DNA of 64,000 nt from Epilithonimonas sp. JDS (GCF_021261315.1 NZ_JAJSAX010000002.1:186001-250000); one strand, 5' to 3'. Positions 43,150 to 52,496 are shown, counted from the stretch's first letter. Numbers and translations are program-made. The notes: a model not told the origin generated them from the sequence alone.

Positions 43150-44916
43150 ATGAACGTTAAAAGAATTTTTGATTTTTCTGCGCTGGCGTTGGAAAAATTC
43201 CCCAAAGATGATTGTCTCGTGACCAAAAAAAATGGAACCTGGGTCAAAACTTCTACGATGGAATTCGTGAATCAAGGGAACAAAATCTCTCGCGGACTTT
43301 TGAAATTGGGTATCAAACCTGGCGACAAAATCGGACTTGTAACTTCCAACAACAGAACAGAATGGGCAATTATGGATTTGGGAATTTCTCAGATTGGCGT
43401 TGTGACTGTTCCTGTTTATCCCACCATTTCTGAGGAAGATTATGTTTATATCTTTAATAATTCTGAGATCAAATACTGTTTCGTTTCCGATAAAGATCTT
43501 TATAAAAAACTGACGAACGCAAAGTCTCAGATTCCATCGCTGGTTGGTGTGTTTACATTTGATGATATCGATGGCGCTCCAAACTGGAATGAAATATTGG
43601 ACCTTGGAGAAAATGACCTGACGCAGGACGAAGTTGATGATCTAGCAAAAGCCATCAATCCTGAAGATATCGCCACCATCATTTACACTTCCGGAACAAC
43701 TGGAAAACCAAAAGGTGTTCCTTTGACTCATAATAATTTGGTTTCTAATGTAATAGCAAGCAATCCGCGAGTTCCAAAAGATAAAAGCCTTGATTATAAA
43801 GAACTGAAATCTTTGAGTTTCCTTCCGATCTGCCACGTTTTCGAACGGATGATTTTTTATATTTATATGAGTAACGGAATCTCTTTATATTTTGCTGAAA
43901 GCATCGAGAAAATCGGTGAAAATGTAAAGGAAGTGAAGCCACATTATATGACGGTTGTACCAAGGCTTGTTGAAAAAGTTTACGATTCTATTTATAACAA
44001 AGGAACTGCATCCGGTGGACTAAAATCTAAGATTTTCCTTTGGTCATTGGGCATCGCCGAAAAATACGAGATTGAAAAGCCAAAAACCTTTATGCACACG
44101 ATTGCTGACAAATTGGTTTTCAAAAAGTGGAGAGAAGGTCTGGGCGGGAATCTGATCACATTAGTTTCCGGATCGGCTGCATTATCAAAACGACTGAACG
44201 TGATGTTTCACGCCGCAGGAATTCCAATCCTGGAAGGTTATGGACTGACGGAAACTTCACCTGTAATTTCAGTAAATAGTTTCGGGAAAGTGAAAGCCGG
44301 ATCTGTCGGAATTCCATTAGAAAACCTTACAGTTAGAATAGAATCTGACGGCGAAATTGTAGTAAAAGGACCTTCTGTTTTCGAAGGTTATTACAAAGAT
44401 GAGGAAAAAACGAAAGAAGCTTTTACAAGCGATGGTTACTTCAAAACCGGCGATATCGGAATGCTGGATGAAGATAATTTCCTGTTCATTACAGACCGAA
44501 AGAAAGAAATGTTCAAAACATCTGGCGGTAAATTCATTGCACCACAAGTGATTGAAAATCTGGCAAAAGCTTCAAAATTCATAGAACAGATTATGGTTGT
44601 CGGTGATGGCGAGAAAATGCCTTGCGCTTTGGTTCAGCCCGATTTTAATTATGCAAAAAGCTGGGCAGAACTTCATAACGTCAAGATATCTGACTCTCAT
44701 AAAGAGATTGCGGCAAATCCAGCCGTAAAATCAAGGATAGAAAAAGAAATTGAAAATATGAATCAGCATCTTGGCAAGTGGGAACAAATCAAGAAAATCG
44801 AACTCACACCGAAAGTCTGGACAATCGACGACGGACTTCTGACGCCGACGCTCAAACTGAAAAGGAAAGCCATCAAGGCAGAATTCCAAGATCTTTATGA
44901 CAGAATGTACAAATAA
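43150..44916 (+). CDS. Long-chain fatty acid--CoA ligase, paralog 1
   Basis: A 588-residue AMP-forming ligase of the ANL superfamily. The P-loop is YTSGTTGKPKG (179-189), followed by SFLPICHVFERM, GYGLTETSPVI (adenylate binding), YFKTGDIGMLDEDNFLFITDRKKEMFKTSGG (part: TGDIGMLDEDNF) and C-terminal LTPTLKLKRKAI with the catalytic lysine region. It activates fatty acids for beta-oxidation or membrane lipid use. It is divergent from the acyl-CoA dehydrogenase gene. A close paralog lies 97 bases downstream, but a terminator separates them. Confidence 0.96.
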   Translation: MNVKRIFDFSALALEKFPKDDCLVTKKNGTWVKTSTMEFVNQGNKISRGLLKLGIKPGDKIGLVTSNNRTEWAIMDLGISQIGVVTVPVYPTISEEDYVYIFNNSEIKYCFVSDKDLYKKLTNAKSQIPSLVGVFTFDDIDGAPNWNEILDLGENDLTQDEVDDLAKAINPEDIATIIYTSGTTGKPKGVPLTHNNLVSNVIASNPRVPKDKSLDYKELKSLSFLPICHVFERMIFYIYMSNGISLYFAESIEKIGENVKEVKPHYMTVVPRLVEKVYDSIYNKGTASGGLKSKIFLWSLGIAEKYEIEKPKTFMHTIADKLVFKKWREGLGGNLITLVSGSAALSKRLNVMFHAAGIPILEGYGLTETSPVISVNSFGKVKAGSVGIPLENLTVRIESDGEIVVKGPSVFEGYYKDEEKTKEAFTSDGYFKTGDIGMLDEDNFLFITDRKKEMFKTSGGKFIAPQVIENLAKASKFIEQIMVVGDGEKMPCALVQPDFNYAKSWAELHNVKISDSHKEIAANPAVKSRIEKEIENMNQHLGKWEQIKKIELTPKVWTIDDGLLTPTLKLKRKAIKAEFQDLYDRMYK

Positions 44917-44921
44917 TTGAA

Positions 44922-44946
44922 AGCTATCCTCTGGATAGCTTTTTTT
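44922..44946 (+). terminator. Terminator between the two acyl-CoA ligase genes
   Basis: Arms AGCTATCC / GGATAGCT with a 3-base loop, then T6. Confidence 0.8.
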
Positions 44947-44982
44947 ATGTAATTATTAACAGTTCGTAGCTTATGATTTAAT

Positions 44983-44990
44983 TATATTTG
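44983..44990 (+). promoter_or_regulatory. -7 promoter box for the second acyl-CoA ligase
   Basis: TATATTTG lies 23 bases before the ATG at 45014 and after a terminator, so paralog 2 has its own promoter. Confidence 0.55.
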
Positions 44991-45013
44991 CTTTGAACGT
45001 AAGCTAAAACACT

Positions 45014-46771
45014 ATGGAAGTAAAAAGGATTTTCGACATTCCTTATTATTCGAAAACAAAATACACAAAAGACGATTATCTGTGCGATAAGAGAAGTGGA
45101 AAATGGGAAAAAGTTTCGACAGATCAGTATATCGATATTACCAATCAGCTTTCCCGGGCGCTTTTGAAATATGGCTTGAAAAAAGGCGATAAAATTGCGC
45201 TTATCACTTCTACAAACCGCGTGGAATGGTGTTTCTTTGATCAGGCGGCTTTACAGATTGGCTTGGTCACAGTTCCAATTTATCCATCAATTTCCAGCGA
45301 AGATTGTGTTTATAATCTTGAAAATTCGGATTCCAAAGTTTGCATTGTTTCGGATGAGAAATTGTTTGAGAAAATCAATTCAATCAAAAGTCAATTATCG
45401 GATTTAAAGGAAATTTTCACTTTTGATGAAGTTTCGAATGCTAAAAACTGGAAAGAACTCTTTGATCTGGGGAAAGAAAATGACAATCAGAATGAAGTTG
45501 ATGCCCTTAAAAATTCAATTTTTGAAGATGAACTAGCTTCCATTATTTACACTTCCGGAACGACCGGCAGACCAAAAGGCGTAATGCTGACGCACAAAAA
45601 TATAGTTTCCGATGTTCTTGGCTGCGAAGACAGAGTGCCGCACAAAGATTCAAAAAACAGAGCTTTGAGTTTTCTTCCGCTTTGCCACGTTTACGAAAGA
45701 ATGATTCTTTACCTTTTTACAACCAACGGAATTTCAATCTATTTCGCTGAAAGCAATGAGAAACTGAGTGAAAATCTCAAGGAAGTAAAACCGCAATACC
45801 TGACAGTCGTTCCCAGAATGATTGAAAAAGTCTTTGATGCAATCAACAAAAAAGGGACAGAATCCGGTGGAATCAAAGCCAAGATATTCCTTTGGTCGTT
45901 AAAAGTAGCTGAGAAATACAAATTAGGAAGTTCAAAATCGTTGTCACATATCATAGCAGACAAATTGGTTTTCAGCAAGTGGAGAGAAGGTTTGGGAGGA
46001 AATCTGATCACTTTGGTTTCCGGTTCTGCGGCTTTATCCAAAAGATTAAACACGATGTTTCATGCCGCCGGAATTCCGATTCTGGAAGGTTATGGTTTGA
46101 CGGAAACTTCGCCTGTGATTGCTGTTAACAGTTTTGGTCACACGAAAATCGGTTCTGTTGGAAGACCTATTGAAAACATTGATGTGAAGATCCAGGAAGA
46201 TGGAGAAATCACTGTGAAAGGTCCAACTGTGACGCAAGGCTATTACAAAGACGAAGAAAAAACTAAGGAAGCTTTTACCGATGACGGCTATTTCAAAACG
46301 GGTGATATTGGAATGCTGGATGAGGATAATTTCCTATTCATCACTGATAGAAAAAAGGAGATGTTCAAAACTTCAGGCGGAAAATATGTTGCGCCCCAAG
46401 TGATTGAAAATCTGGCAAAAGCGTCGCAGTTCATTGAACAAATAATGGTGGTTGGAGATGGCGAAAAAATGCCTACTGCACTCGTTCAGCCTGATTTTGA
46501 ATATGCAAAAAATTGGGCTTCAAAAAATAAAATTAACATTGGAACTTCTCCTGAAGAAATTGCCAATTCCAAGGAGCTGAAAGATGAAATCCAAAAGGAA
46601 CTTGAAAAAATAAACGCACATCTCGGCAAATGGGAACAAGTCAAAAAAATAGAATTAACGCCTGAAGTCTGGACAGAAAACAACGGTTTGCTGACTCCTA
46701 CTCTTAAACTGAAACGGAAAGCTGTGAAAGAACGTTTTAATGAGTTGTATGAGAAGTTATACGATCGATAA
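45014..46771 (+). CDS. Long-chain fatty acid--CoA ligase, paralog 2
   Basis: A 585-residue AMP-forming ligase, clearly a tandem duplicate of the preceding gene: the segments around YTSGTTGRPKG, SFLPLCHVYERM, GYGLTETSPVIAVNSFG and TGDIGMLDEDNFLFITD are nearly identical, while the N-terminal and linker parts have diverged. All catalytic motifs are intact. It has its own -7 box. The pair may differ in chain-length preference or in regulation. A dispersed repeat lies just downstream. Confidence 0.96.
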   Translation: MEVKRIFDIPYYSKTKYTKDDYLCDKRSGKWEKVSTDQYIDITNQLSRALLKYGLKKGDKIALITSTNRVEWCFFDQAALQIGLVTVPIYPSISSEDCVYNLENSDSKVCIVSDEKLFEKINSIKSQLSDLKEIFTFDEVSNAKNWKELFDLGKENDNQNEVDALKNSIFEDELASIIYTSGTTGRPKGVMLTHKNIVSDVLGCEDRVPHKDSKNRALSFLPLCHVYERMILYLFTTNGISIYFAESNEKLSENLKEVKPQYLTVVPRMIEKVFDAINKKGTESGGIKAKIFLWSLKVAEKYKLGSSKSLSHIIADKLVFSKWREGLGGNLITLVSGSAALSKRLNTMFHAAGIPILEGYGLTETSPVIAVNSFGHTKIGSVGRPIENIDVKIQEDGEITVKGPTVTQGYYKDEEKTKEAFTDDGYFKTGDIGMLDEDNFLFITDRKKEMFKTSGGKYVAPQVIENLAKASQFIEQIMVVGDGEKMPTALVQPDFEYAKNWASKNKINIGTSPEEIANSKELKDEIQKELEKINAHLGKWEQVKKIELTPEVWTENNGLLTPTLKLKRKAVKERFNELYEKLYDR

Positions 46772-46803
46772 ATTAATCAACGCTGGAATTGTAAAACGGA
46801 CTT

Positions 46804-46872
46804 GCAGCCCAACTAGAGTGGGATCTCGATGTGAAATCGGGAGTGAACGGAAGGCGGAAATAGCTGCCCAAA
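46804..46872. repeat. Dispersed repeat, copy B
   Basis: It starts GCAGCCCAACT and ends GGGAGTG..GGAAGGCGGAAAT, then AGCTGCCCAAA. The ends match copy A at 25051-25138; the middle is shorter. It ends ten bases before the ATG of the next small gene, so it may form part of that gene's leader. Confidence 0.65.
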
Positions 46873-46882
46873 TAATTAATAA

Positions 46883-47122
46883 ATGAATATTACGCGACAA
46901 GAGTTAATAAAAATATGCGATCGCTTTCTTGAAGATAAGATCAGTAAAGAGGAGATGATACATTTTGCAACATCTGTGATGTTCGATGATGAGGACAAAT
47001 ATGAATGTGAGGATGAAATAGTAGAGGAAATCCTGTCGCAATGGGACAATGTGCATACACAGCATAAAATCAATAAAAGAAGTATTGAAATTTTAAGAGA
47101 TCATCTTTTGAAGATTAACTGA
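46883..47122 (+). CDS. Small acidic helical protein, unknown
   Basis: A 79-residue, mostly alpha-helical protein rich in Glu, Asp and Lys, with no signal or membrane segment. The start ATG is ten bases after a dispersed repeat; the frame is followed by a strong shared terminator. It reads like a real small gene (continuous amphipathic helices, no low complexity). The overall look resembles small immunity-type proteins, but I recognise no family. Confidence 0.7.
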   Translation: MNITRQELIKICDRFLEDKISKEEMIHFATSVMFDDEDKYECEDEIVEEILSQWDNVHTQHKINKRSIEILRDHLLKIN

Positions 47123-47123
47123 T

Positions 47124-47161
47124 AAAAAAAACGTCCCGATAAAAATTTCGGGACGTTTTTG
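47124..47161. terminator. Bidirectional terminator
   Basis: Arms ACGTCCCGA / TCGGGACGT with an 8-base loop, A7 before and T5 after. It serves the small acidic protein gene and the converging 64-residue membrane protein gene. Confidence 0.85.
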
Positions 47162-47163
47162 AT

Positions 47164-47358
47164 TTATTTTTTCTCTGCCAATTTGCTCCACAAATGGAGA
47201 ATGTAAACGACAATGATTCCTAAGATTCCGGATGCAATGGAAAATATGAATTTCGTATTCTCATCATCCATAAATCCAGCCTGCCAATCCAGCGCATAAA
47301 AACTTACTGCAATCGAAAAGATGAAAATAGCTAGGAATACTTTATAAAATGTTTTCAT
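47164..47358 (-). CDS. Small two-span membrane protein, unknown
   Basis: A 64-residue protein with two membrane segments (about residues 5-22 and 36-57). It is 12 bases downstream of the MarC gene on the same strand and probably co-transcribed. Family not recognised. Confidence 0.7.
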   Translation of the reverse strand: MKTFYKVFLAIFIFSIAVSFYALDWQAGFMDDENTKFIFSIASGILGIIVVYILHLWSKLAEKK

Positions 47359-47370
47359 TCTGATGAAATT

Positions 47371-47973
47371 TTAAAAATGAATATAGTTCTGAAATAACTG
47401 TGCAAAGTTAGCAGTAAATAATTTAATAGAGATGGCCAAAAGGATAATTCCGAAAACTTTTTGCAGAACCTGTAGCGATCCTTCACCCATTTTTCTCTCG
47501 ATCCAAGGTGCCAATCTCAAAACAATGTAAACTAAAATCGTATTGAGCACAATTCCGCAAATGATATTTATGTCGTGGTATTCTGCTCTTAATGAAAGCG
47601 TTGTAGTCAAAGTTCCCGCTCCGGCAATTAATGGAAATGCGATGGGAACAATGGAAGCTGCCTGTGGTTGATTTGTCTTATGGATTTCGATTCCTAAAAT
47701 CATTTCGATGGCAATGATGAAAATGACAAATGCTCCCGCAATTGCAAATGAATTGACATCTACTCCAATGAATTTCAGAATGTTGTTCCCTATGAAAAGA
47801 AATGAGATCATCAGTAAGCCTGCGACAATCGCAGCTTTCTCAGATTCGATTTTTCCAAACTTCTGACGTAGCGAAACGATGATTGGGACAGATCCTACAA
47901 TGTCTATCACAGCGAACAAAACCATAAAGGCCGTCATTGTTTCCCGAATCGAAAATTCTTCTAAAAATTCCAT
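47371..47973 (-). CDS. MarC-family integral membrane protein
   Basis: A 200-residue protein with six membrane segments and the MarC pattern: FAVIDIVGSVPIIVSL in the first span, IEMILGIEIHK, IVPIAFPLIAGAGTLTTTLSL. MarC proteins are conserved transporters of uncertain substrate and are not multidrug pumps despite the name. A -7 box lies 22 bases upstream. Confidence 0.92.
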   Translation of the reverse strand: MEFLEEFSIRETMTAFMVLFAVIDIVGSVPIIVSLRQKFGKIESEKAAIVAGLLMISFLFIGNNILKFIGVDVNSFAIAGAFVIFIIAIEMILGIEIHKTNQPQAASIVPIAFPLIAGAGTLTTTLSLRAEYHDINIICGIVLNTILVYIVLRLAPWIERKMGEGSLQVLQKVFGIILLAISIKLFTANFAQLFQNYIHF

Positions 47974-47995
47974 AACTTTGATTTTAAAGATTTCG

Positions 47996-48003
47996 CAAAA
48001 ATA
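47996..48003 (-). promoter_or_regulatory. -7 promoter box for the MarC gene
   Basis: TATTTTTG on the minus strand, 22 bases before the ATG at 47973. Confidence 0.5.
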
Positions 48004-48024
48004 TGAATTATTTTTGACAATTTC

Positions 48025-49761
48025 TTAAAGCTTGCTATAGACTTCTTCTATTTCTTTCAAAATTTCTGTTTGATTCTCTTTTGTTGAGTATGGAGAATAC
48101 TTTTCGATATTGACTTTGGTAATCAATTGGTTGTACTTTTCAGACTCACCTTGTCCGAAATTAGCTTTCAAATAATCTTTGAAACTGGACGAAAATTTGG
48201 TTTTGCAATATTGGTCTGCATCAGATTTCAAATCTTCAAAGCCTTTGAAAAACTGAGCTGTTTCACCCTGATCTATTGTCTTTCGAAGATAATTGAAATG
48301 AACATCTACATCAAAGGAAACATTATTTTTCAACATTGCTTCAGTCTCAGCAATCGTAACAATGGGTTGAGATGAAATCTTTTTCTTTTCTAAATCCAGT
48401 TTTTTCTTATCCTTGATTTTTTTATTAAAATAAAGAAATAATAGGGCACCAATTCCTACAATGAAAAGATTGCCAAGGATCACAAACCAATCTATTTTTT
48501 TATGTTCTTTAATTTTCAGTTTTTGTGTACTTATCACCGGCGAATCTACCTTTTCTAAGACATTGTTGGTGTACTCGTTTACTTTTTGCAACGTTGTTTT
48601 TGCATTGGCAATGTCCTGGGCATTTACGGCATTTAACACTAAAAACTTAGATCCAACTTCCACATATTTCTCTTCTTTCGGATCGAAGTATGAAAAATCT
48701 TCGGTTGTGATTTTTAGATCGCCTCTTCTCTTTGGAATGATCACGTATTGAGCTTCCACGTCGCCCTCAATTCCATTGACTGTTGCAACAGAATTGTTGA
48801 TGATTTTCGGTTCAAAGATTTCATAATCCGGCGAAGGCAATATTTTTGGAAAAATCGCAGGTGAAAGATTTCCGTTTCCGGAGACTTTTACAGAGATATT
48901 AAAGGCTTTGTTAATTTCGAAATTCTCTTTGCCCTTATCGATCATTTCGATCTTCACATCATACTTACCAACTGCATTTTTGAAATTTTCGGGTGCGCCT
49001 TCCGGAAGTCTTTTTACGCTGAGTCTTGCTTTGTTGGAAACCAAAACATTTTTGTGATTGGTAAACGGCACTTCCATCGGCGGCACATCCATGATTCCAG
49101 CTACTTTTGGAACGATAACAAACATTCCGACAATCTGCGCAGAATAGTTATTTTCAGAATCTTCGATTGACTCATCAAAGTTGGCAATAGAACGGATTGA
49201 AAGATTCCTTGCCGGCTCAAATTTAGCAGGTTCCAAATGACGGAAATTAGAAATATTCCTCGAAAATGCTTTTAAAACCACAACAGCAGGCTCATCTTTG
49301 TAAACTTCGCGCTCCTCCAACTGCATATTGAGGTACATATTTTTTGCCGGATTGTTGGTTGCCAAAGGTCTTTTCTCTGCCTCTTTTACAAAAATATCAA
49401 TCGGTTCTGTTTTGTACATTTTGCCATTGATTTTCACAAGTGCAGATCCGATTTTTATATTTCCGGTTTGTTTTGGATTCAGCAAGAACTGATAAACCAT
49501 CTGGTTAATCCTGATTTTTTTAACCGGATCAATCAGTGTGTTCTGCTCGGAAGAAATAGCATATTCGAATTTTGTAAGATCCGGAAGTTTCACGGGTGTT
49601 TCCTGCACAAGATCTTCACCAAAAATTTCCAGAACAACCGTAAATGTGATTGGCGTATTGACACGGGAATCCTGCGTATTAACCTCCGAATAAAGATTAA
49701 CCTGAGCAAGGGAAAAGCCCGATGCTAAAAGGAATAGTATGTATAAATTTTTTCTAATCAT
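48025..49761 (-). CDS. BatD-family (aerotolerance-type) membrane protein
   Basis: A 578-residue protein with a signal peptide (about 1-19), several beta-sandwich modules (NTPITFTVVLEIFGEDL, KINGKMYKTEPIDIFVKEA, SGNGNLSPAIFPKILPSPDYEIFEP), one membrane segment near residue 432-452 and a cytoplasmic helical tail. The layout and NLSPA..P motif are those of BatD. BatD belongs to the Bat operon (MoxR, DUF58, BatA, BatB, BatC, BatD) linked to stress and aerotolerance. Here only a BatC-like partner is adjacent, directly upstream without a base between. Confidence 0.9.
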   Translation of the reverse strand: MIRKNLYILFLLASGFSLAQVNLYSEVNTQDSRVNTPITFTVVLEIFGEDLVQETPVKLPDLTKFEYAISSEQNTLIDPVKKIRINQMVYQFLLNPKQTGNIKIGSALVKINGKMYKTEPIDIFVKEAEKRPLATNNPAKNMYLNMQLEEREVYKDEPAVVVLKAFSRNISNFRHLEPAKFEPARNLSIRSIANFDESIEDSENNYSAQIVGMFVIVPKVAGIMDVPPMEVPFTNHKNVLVSNKARLSVKRLPEGAPENFKNAVGKYDVKIEMIDKGKENFEINKAFNISVKVSGNGNLSPAIFPKILPSPDYEIFEPKIINNSVATVNGIEGDVEAQYVIIPKRRGDLKITTEDFSYFDPKEEKYVEVGSKFLVLNAVNAQDIANAKTTLQKVNEYTNNVLEKVDSPVISTQKLKIKEHKKIDWFVILGNLFIVGIGALLFLYFNKKIKDKKKLDLEKKKISSQPIVTIAETEAMLKNNVSFDVDVHFNYLRKTIDQGETAQFFKGFEDLKSDADQYCKTKFSSSFKDYLKANFGQGESEKYNQLITKVNIEKYSPYSTKENQTEILKEIEEVYSKL

Positions 49762-50490
49762 TTACCAATCTTTCTCCTTGCTTTGCGGCATAGAGTTAGA
49801 TTTTTTGTTTAAAATTCTTCGTGCAGTTTCTTTCTCCCTGTTTTCTATGTCTTTCAGGATTTGTCTTTCTGCTTCTTCTGGTATTTTATTTTCGTCTTTC
49901 TTCGGCTGGTTTGGCTTGCCTTGGTCTTTTCCCTTTTGGTTGTCGCCTTTGCCGTCTTGCTGATTCTTTTTCTGATCGCCTTTGCCGGAATCATCTTTGT
50001 TTTTCTGATCCTGATCGCCGCCTTTTCCTTTGTTCTGTTTTTGCTGATCCTTTTTCTCTTTGTCTTTCAGCATTGCAATCTCGTAATTCTTTCGGATGGC
50101 TTCATTGTAAGGATCTTGCTTCAAAGCCTGCTTGTAGTAATCTGCTGCTTTTTCAGGATTACTGGACTGGATTGAAACATTCCCCATATTGTACAATGCG
50201 GCCGCTTTTTCGTATTTGCTTTTGGTATATTTTGCAGCTTTTTCGTATTCCGCATTAGCCTCCTCGTACTTTTTGCTTTTGTAAAGCGCATTTCCCAGGT
50301 TGTAATGTGCTGTATAATTGCTATTTTTCTCGGCAATTGCTTCCAGATATTTGCTGGATGAAGCATCATATTCTTTGGCATCAAATTTCTTATTACCTTC
50401 GTAAACCAAAGCATTATAACTCTTCTGCGCAACGAGAAATTGCGAGGAAATTATCATACAAATTAGGGATAGAGTAATTCTAAAATTCAT
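49762..50490 (-). CDS. TPR protein, BatC-like
   Basis: A 242-residue protein with a signal peptide (about 1-21). Three TPR units (about 27-135) contain the family's YEGNKKFDAKEYDAS, AHYNLGNALYKSKKYEEA and AALYNMGNVSIQSSNPEKAADYY (part: ALYNMGNVSIQSSNPEKA). They are followed by a long Lys/Gln/Asp/Gly-rich, disordered tract (about 145-210) and a helical end. The TAA is directly followed by the BatD ATG. No vWA (BatA/BatB) or MoxR gene lies upstream; the next gene is an unrelated ABC transporter permease. Confidence 0.88.
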   Translation of the reverse strand: MNFRITLSLICMIISSQFLVAQKSYNALVYEGNKKFDAKEYDASSSKYLEAIAEKNSNYTAHYNLGNALYKSKKYEEANAEYEKAAKYTKSKYEKAAALYNMGNVSIQSSNPEKAADYYKQALKQDPYNEAIRKNYEIAMLKDKEKKDQQKQNKGKGGDQDQKNKDDSGKGDQKKNQQDGKGDNQKGKDQGKPNQPKKDENKIPEEAERQILKDIENREKETARRILNKKSNSMPQSKEKDW

Positions 50491-50619
50491 TGATACAAAA
50501 TTATCCGTTTTAATGTTAAAATCAACAGTTTAAAAGTTAAAGTTGGGTTAAAAAAAAGTTGCTAAAACTCCTTTAAACAAAGCATTTTTTAACACTTTAC
50601 GATCCAATTTAACATAATA

Positions 50620-50649
50620 AAAACCACCGAAATCAACTTCAGTGGTTTT
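50620..50649 (-). terminator. Terminator of the ABC exporter operon
   Basis: On the minus strand AAAACCAC / GTGGTTTT arms, with further pairing inside, are followed by TTTTATTATG. It lies about 105 bases after the permease stop. Confidence 0.6.
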
Positions 50650-50754
50650 GAACTTCATAATTAGAGTGCTATTTTAGTATTATAATTAACTTTAATTATT
50701 CTTGTATAAATTATTCATTATCAAAACATTAAATAAAATTAATTAAAGCAATAT

Positions 50755-51600
50755 TTACCAGTCTTTTTTCTTTAGAATATAATAACTTCCAGCTATAAAT
50801 ATTGCGGACCAGATAAAACATGCTATCACACTTCCAACAGGATATTCGAATTTGAACTGCATTCCCAAAAGCTTTGCCATATTTGTTCTTACTAATGGAT
50901 TTGGAATCAGGTTCGATATACTTTCCAAAGGCAGATAATCCGTGTAAAAAGTTTTTGTATTGAGAACTTTGGCTCGCTCTAATTCTGTAACGTGATGCTG
51001 AATACTGAATGACTCGATAAAGATCAAAATTTTCTCGACAAACCAAAACATAAAAAATCCAAGAAACACAAAAATCGATTTTCTGAAAAGAATGGATAAA
51101 AACATCAGGAAGGAAAAGAAACTAAATAACTTCAAAAAGTAGTTGAAAATAAAATAGATTTCTCTAAAAATCAATTCACTTTCCTGGGTATCAGAATAAC
51201 TCTTACCCAAAGCAAAAGCCATTACAAAAACAACTAAGGTTGAAAAACCGGTGAAAATCAAAATCGTCAATAATTTGGAAAAGATGAATTCTTCCCTACT
51301 TAATCCGTCAATGAGATTTTGCTTGAACATTCTGTTGCTAAACTCCTGACAGATAGAAAATACGATAATACAACCCAGAAAAATTTTCAGCAACCCGACA
51401 ATGTAAGTTGTGAAATTCCAGACGCCTGGAAAATTGTACATTCCCTGTTCTTTTAAGTTGATTTTATTTCCGAAAAGGTCAAAATCTACCAATCCTACAA
51501 ACAGCAATGCGATCAAAACAATAAAGTACAAACCTGCAAAAACCTTAAAAGGCCTGTAGTTCAAATTTTTGAGATATTCTAATTTTAATAATCTGATCAT
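50755..51600 (-). CDS. ABC-2 type transporter permease
   Basis: A 281-residue protein with six membrane segments in the ABC-2 pattern (first span after RPFKVFAGLYFI, then a pair near 60-90, LTILIFTGFSTLVVFVMAF and so on). Its start overlaps the ATPase stop (ATGA), so both are one transporter. It ends in a basic tail (KKKDW). The substrate cannot be told. Confidence 0.9.
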   Translation of the reverse strand: MIRLLKLEYLKNLNYRPFKVFAGLYFIVLIALLFVGLVDFDLFGNKINLKEQGMYNFPGVWNFTTYIVGLLKIFLGCIIVFSICQEFSNRMFKQNLIDGLSREEFIFSKLLTILIFTGFSTLVVFVMAFALGKSYSDTQESELIFREIYFIFNYFLKLFSFFSFLMFLSILFRKSIFVFLGFFMFWFVEKILIFIESFSIQHHVTELERAKVLNTKTFYTDYLPLESISNLIPNPLVRTNMAKLLGMQFKFEYPVGSVIACFIWSAIFIAGSYYILKKKDW

Positions 51601-52496
51601 GAGTTGGATTGTTTTACAAGTTCTAGGAATTGGGTTTCAAGGCTTTCTTTTTTCTTCATCAAATGAGACAGGAAAACACCTTTTTCGAATAATTTTTTAT
51701 TGAGTTCTGACGCTGAAATATCTTCTGAAATCTGAGCTATGACCAAATTATCTTTTTCTTTTATGCTTGAGAAAATATTCAAACCATTCAAAGCTGTAAT
51801 CAAAGCATTTGCATCATCAGACTTCAATTCAAAGAAACCTTTCGTATTGCTCATCGCATCGACTGATCCTGAATAAATGGCGCTTCCGTGTTTGAGGACA
51901 ATCACGTGGCTGCAGATTTTTTCGATTTCATCCAGGAGATGACTCGCAACAATAATTGTGGTTCCGGACTTTGCAATCGAATTAATAATATCTCGAATTT
52001 GAATAATTCCTTCCGGATCAAGACCATTTGTAGGCTCGTCCAGAATCAGAACTTCCGGATTTGCGAGCAATGCCGAAGCAATTGCCAAACGTTGTTTCAT
52101 TCCCAAAGAATACGATGAGAAAGCGTCTTTTTTTCTTCCCAAAAGATTGACGGTTTCCAAAACCTGATCGATTCTCTGCTCTGGAACACCTTTGATTGTC
52201 GCAACGATTTGCAGATTTTTCTCGGCACTCAAGTAAGGATAAAAGTTCGGTTGTTCTATGATTGCGCCGATTCTTTTCAAAGTTTCGGTATCAGTGCCCT
52301 CTTTTCCAAACCATTTCCAGTTTCCGGAAGTTGGATTGATAGTAGAAAGCAGCATCCCGAATGTCGTGGATTTTCCGCTTCCGTTGGGTCCCAAAAGACC
52401 GTAGACATTTCCTTTCTCCACATCGAAGGAAATGTTGTTAACCGCAATCTGTTTGAATTTTTTGGTTAAGTTTTTAACTTCCAGAATTTTTTCCAT
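51597..52496 (-). CDS. ABC transporter ATP-binding protein
   Basis: A 299-residue ABC-2 type ATPase: Walker A GLLGPNGSGKST, the signature YSLGMKQRLAIA, Walker B EVLILDEPTNGLDPEG and the His switch VASHLLDE. The C-terminal ~75 residues are the usual accessory domain of exporter ATPases. It is the upstream gene of the pair with the permease. Confidence 0.94.
   Translation of the reverse strand: MEKILEVKNLTKKFKQIAVNNISFDVEKGNVYGLLGPNGSGKSTTFGMLLSTINPTSGNWKWFGKEGTDTETLKRIGAIIEQPNFYPYLSAEKNLQIVATIKGVPEQRIDQVLETVNLLGRKKDAFSSYSLGMKQRLAIASALLANPEVLILDEPTNGLDPEGIIQIRDIINSIAKSGTTIIVASHLLDEIEKICSHVIVLKHGSAIYSGSVDAMSNTKGFFELKSDDANALITALNGLNIFSSIKEKDNLVIAQISEDISASELNKKLFEKGVFLSHLMKKKESLETQFLELVKQSNS

Noticed and set aside
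49821-50258. Long plus-strand frame antisense to the BatC-like gene
   Set aside because: It mirrors the low-complexity Lys/Gln/Asp tract of the real gene, and its Cys/Phe/Leu-rich composition is typical of an antisense shadow.
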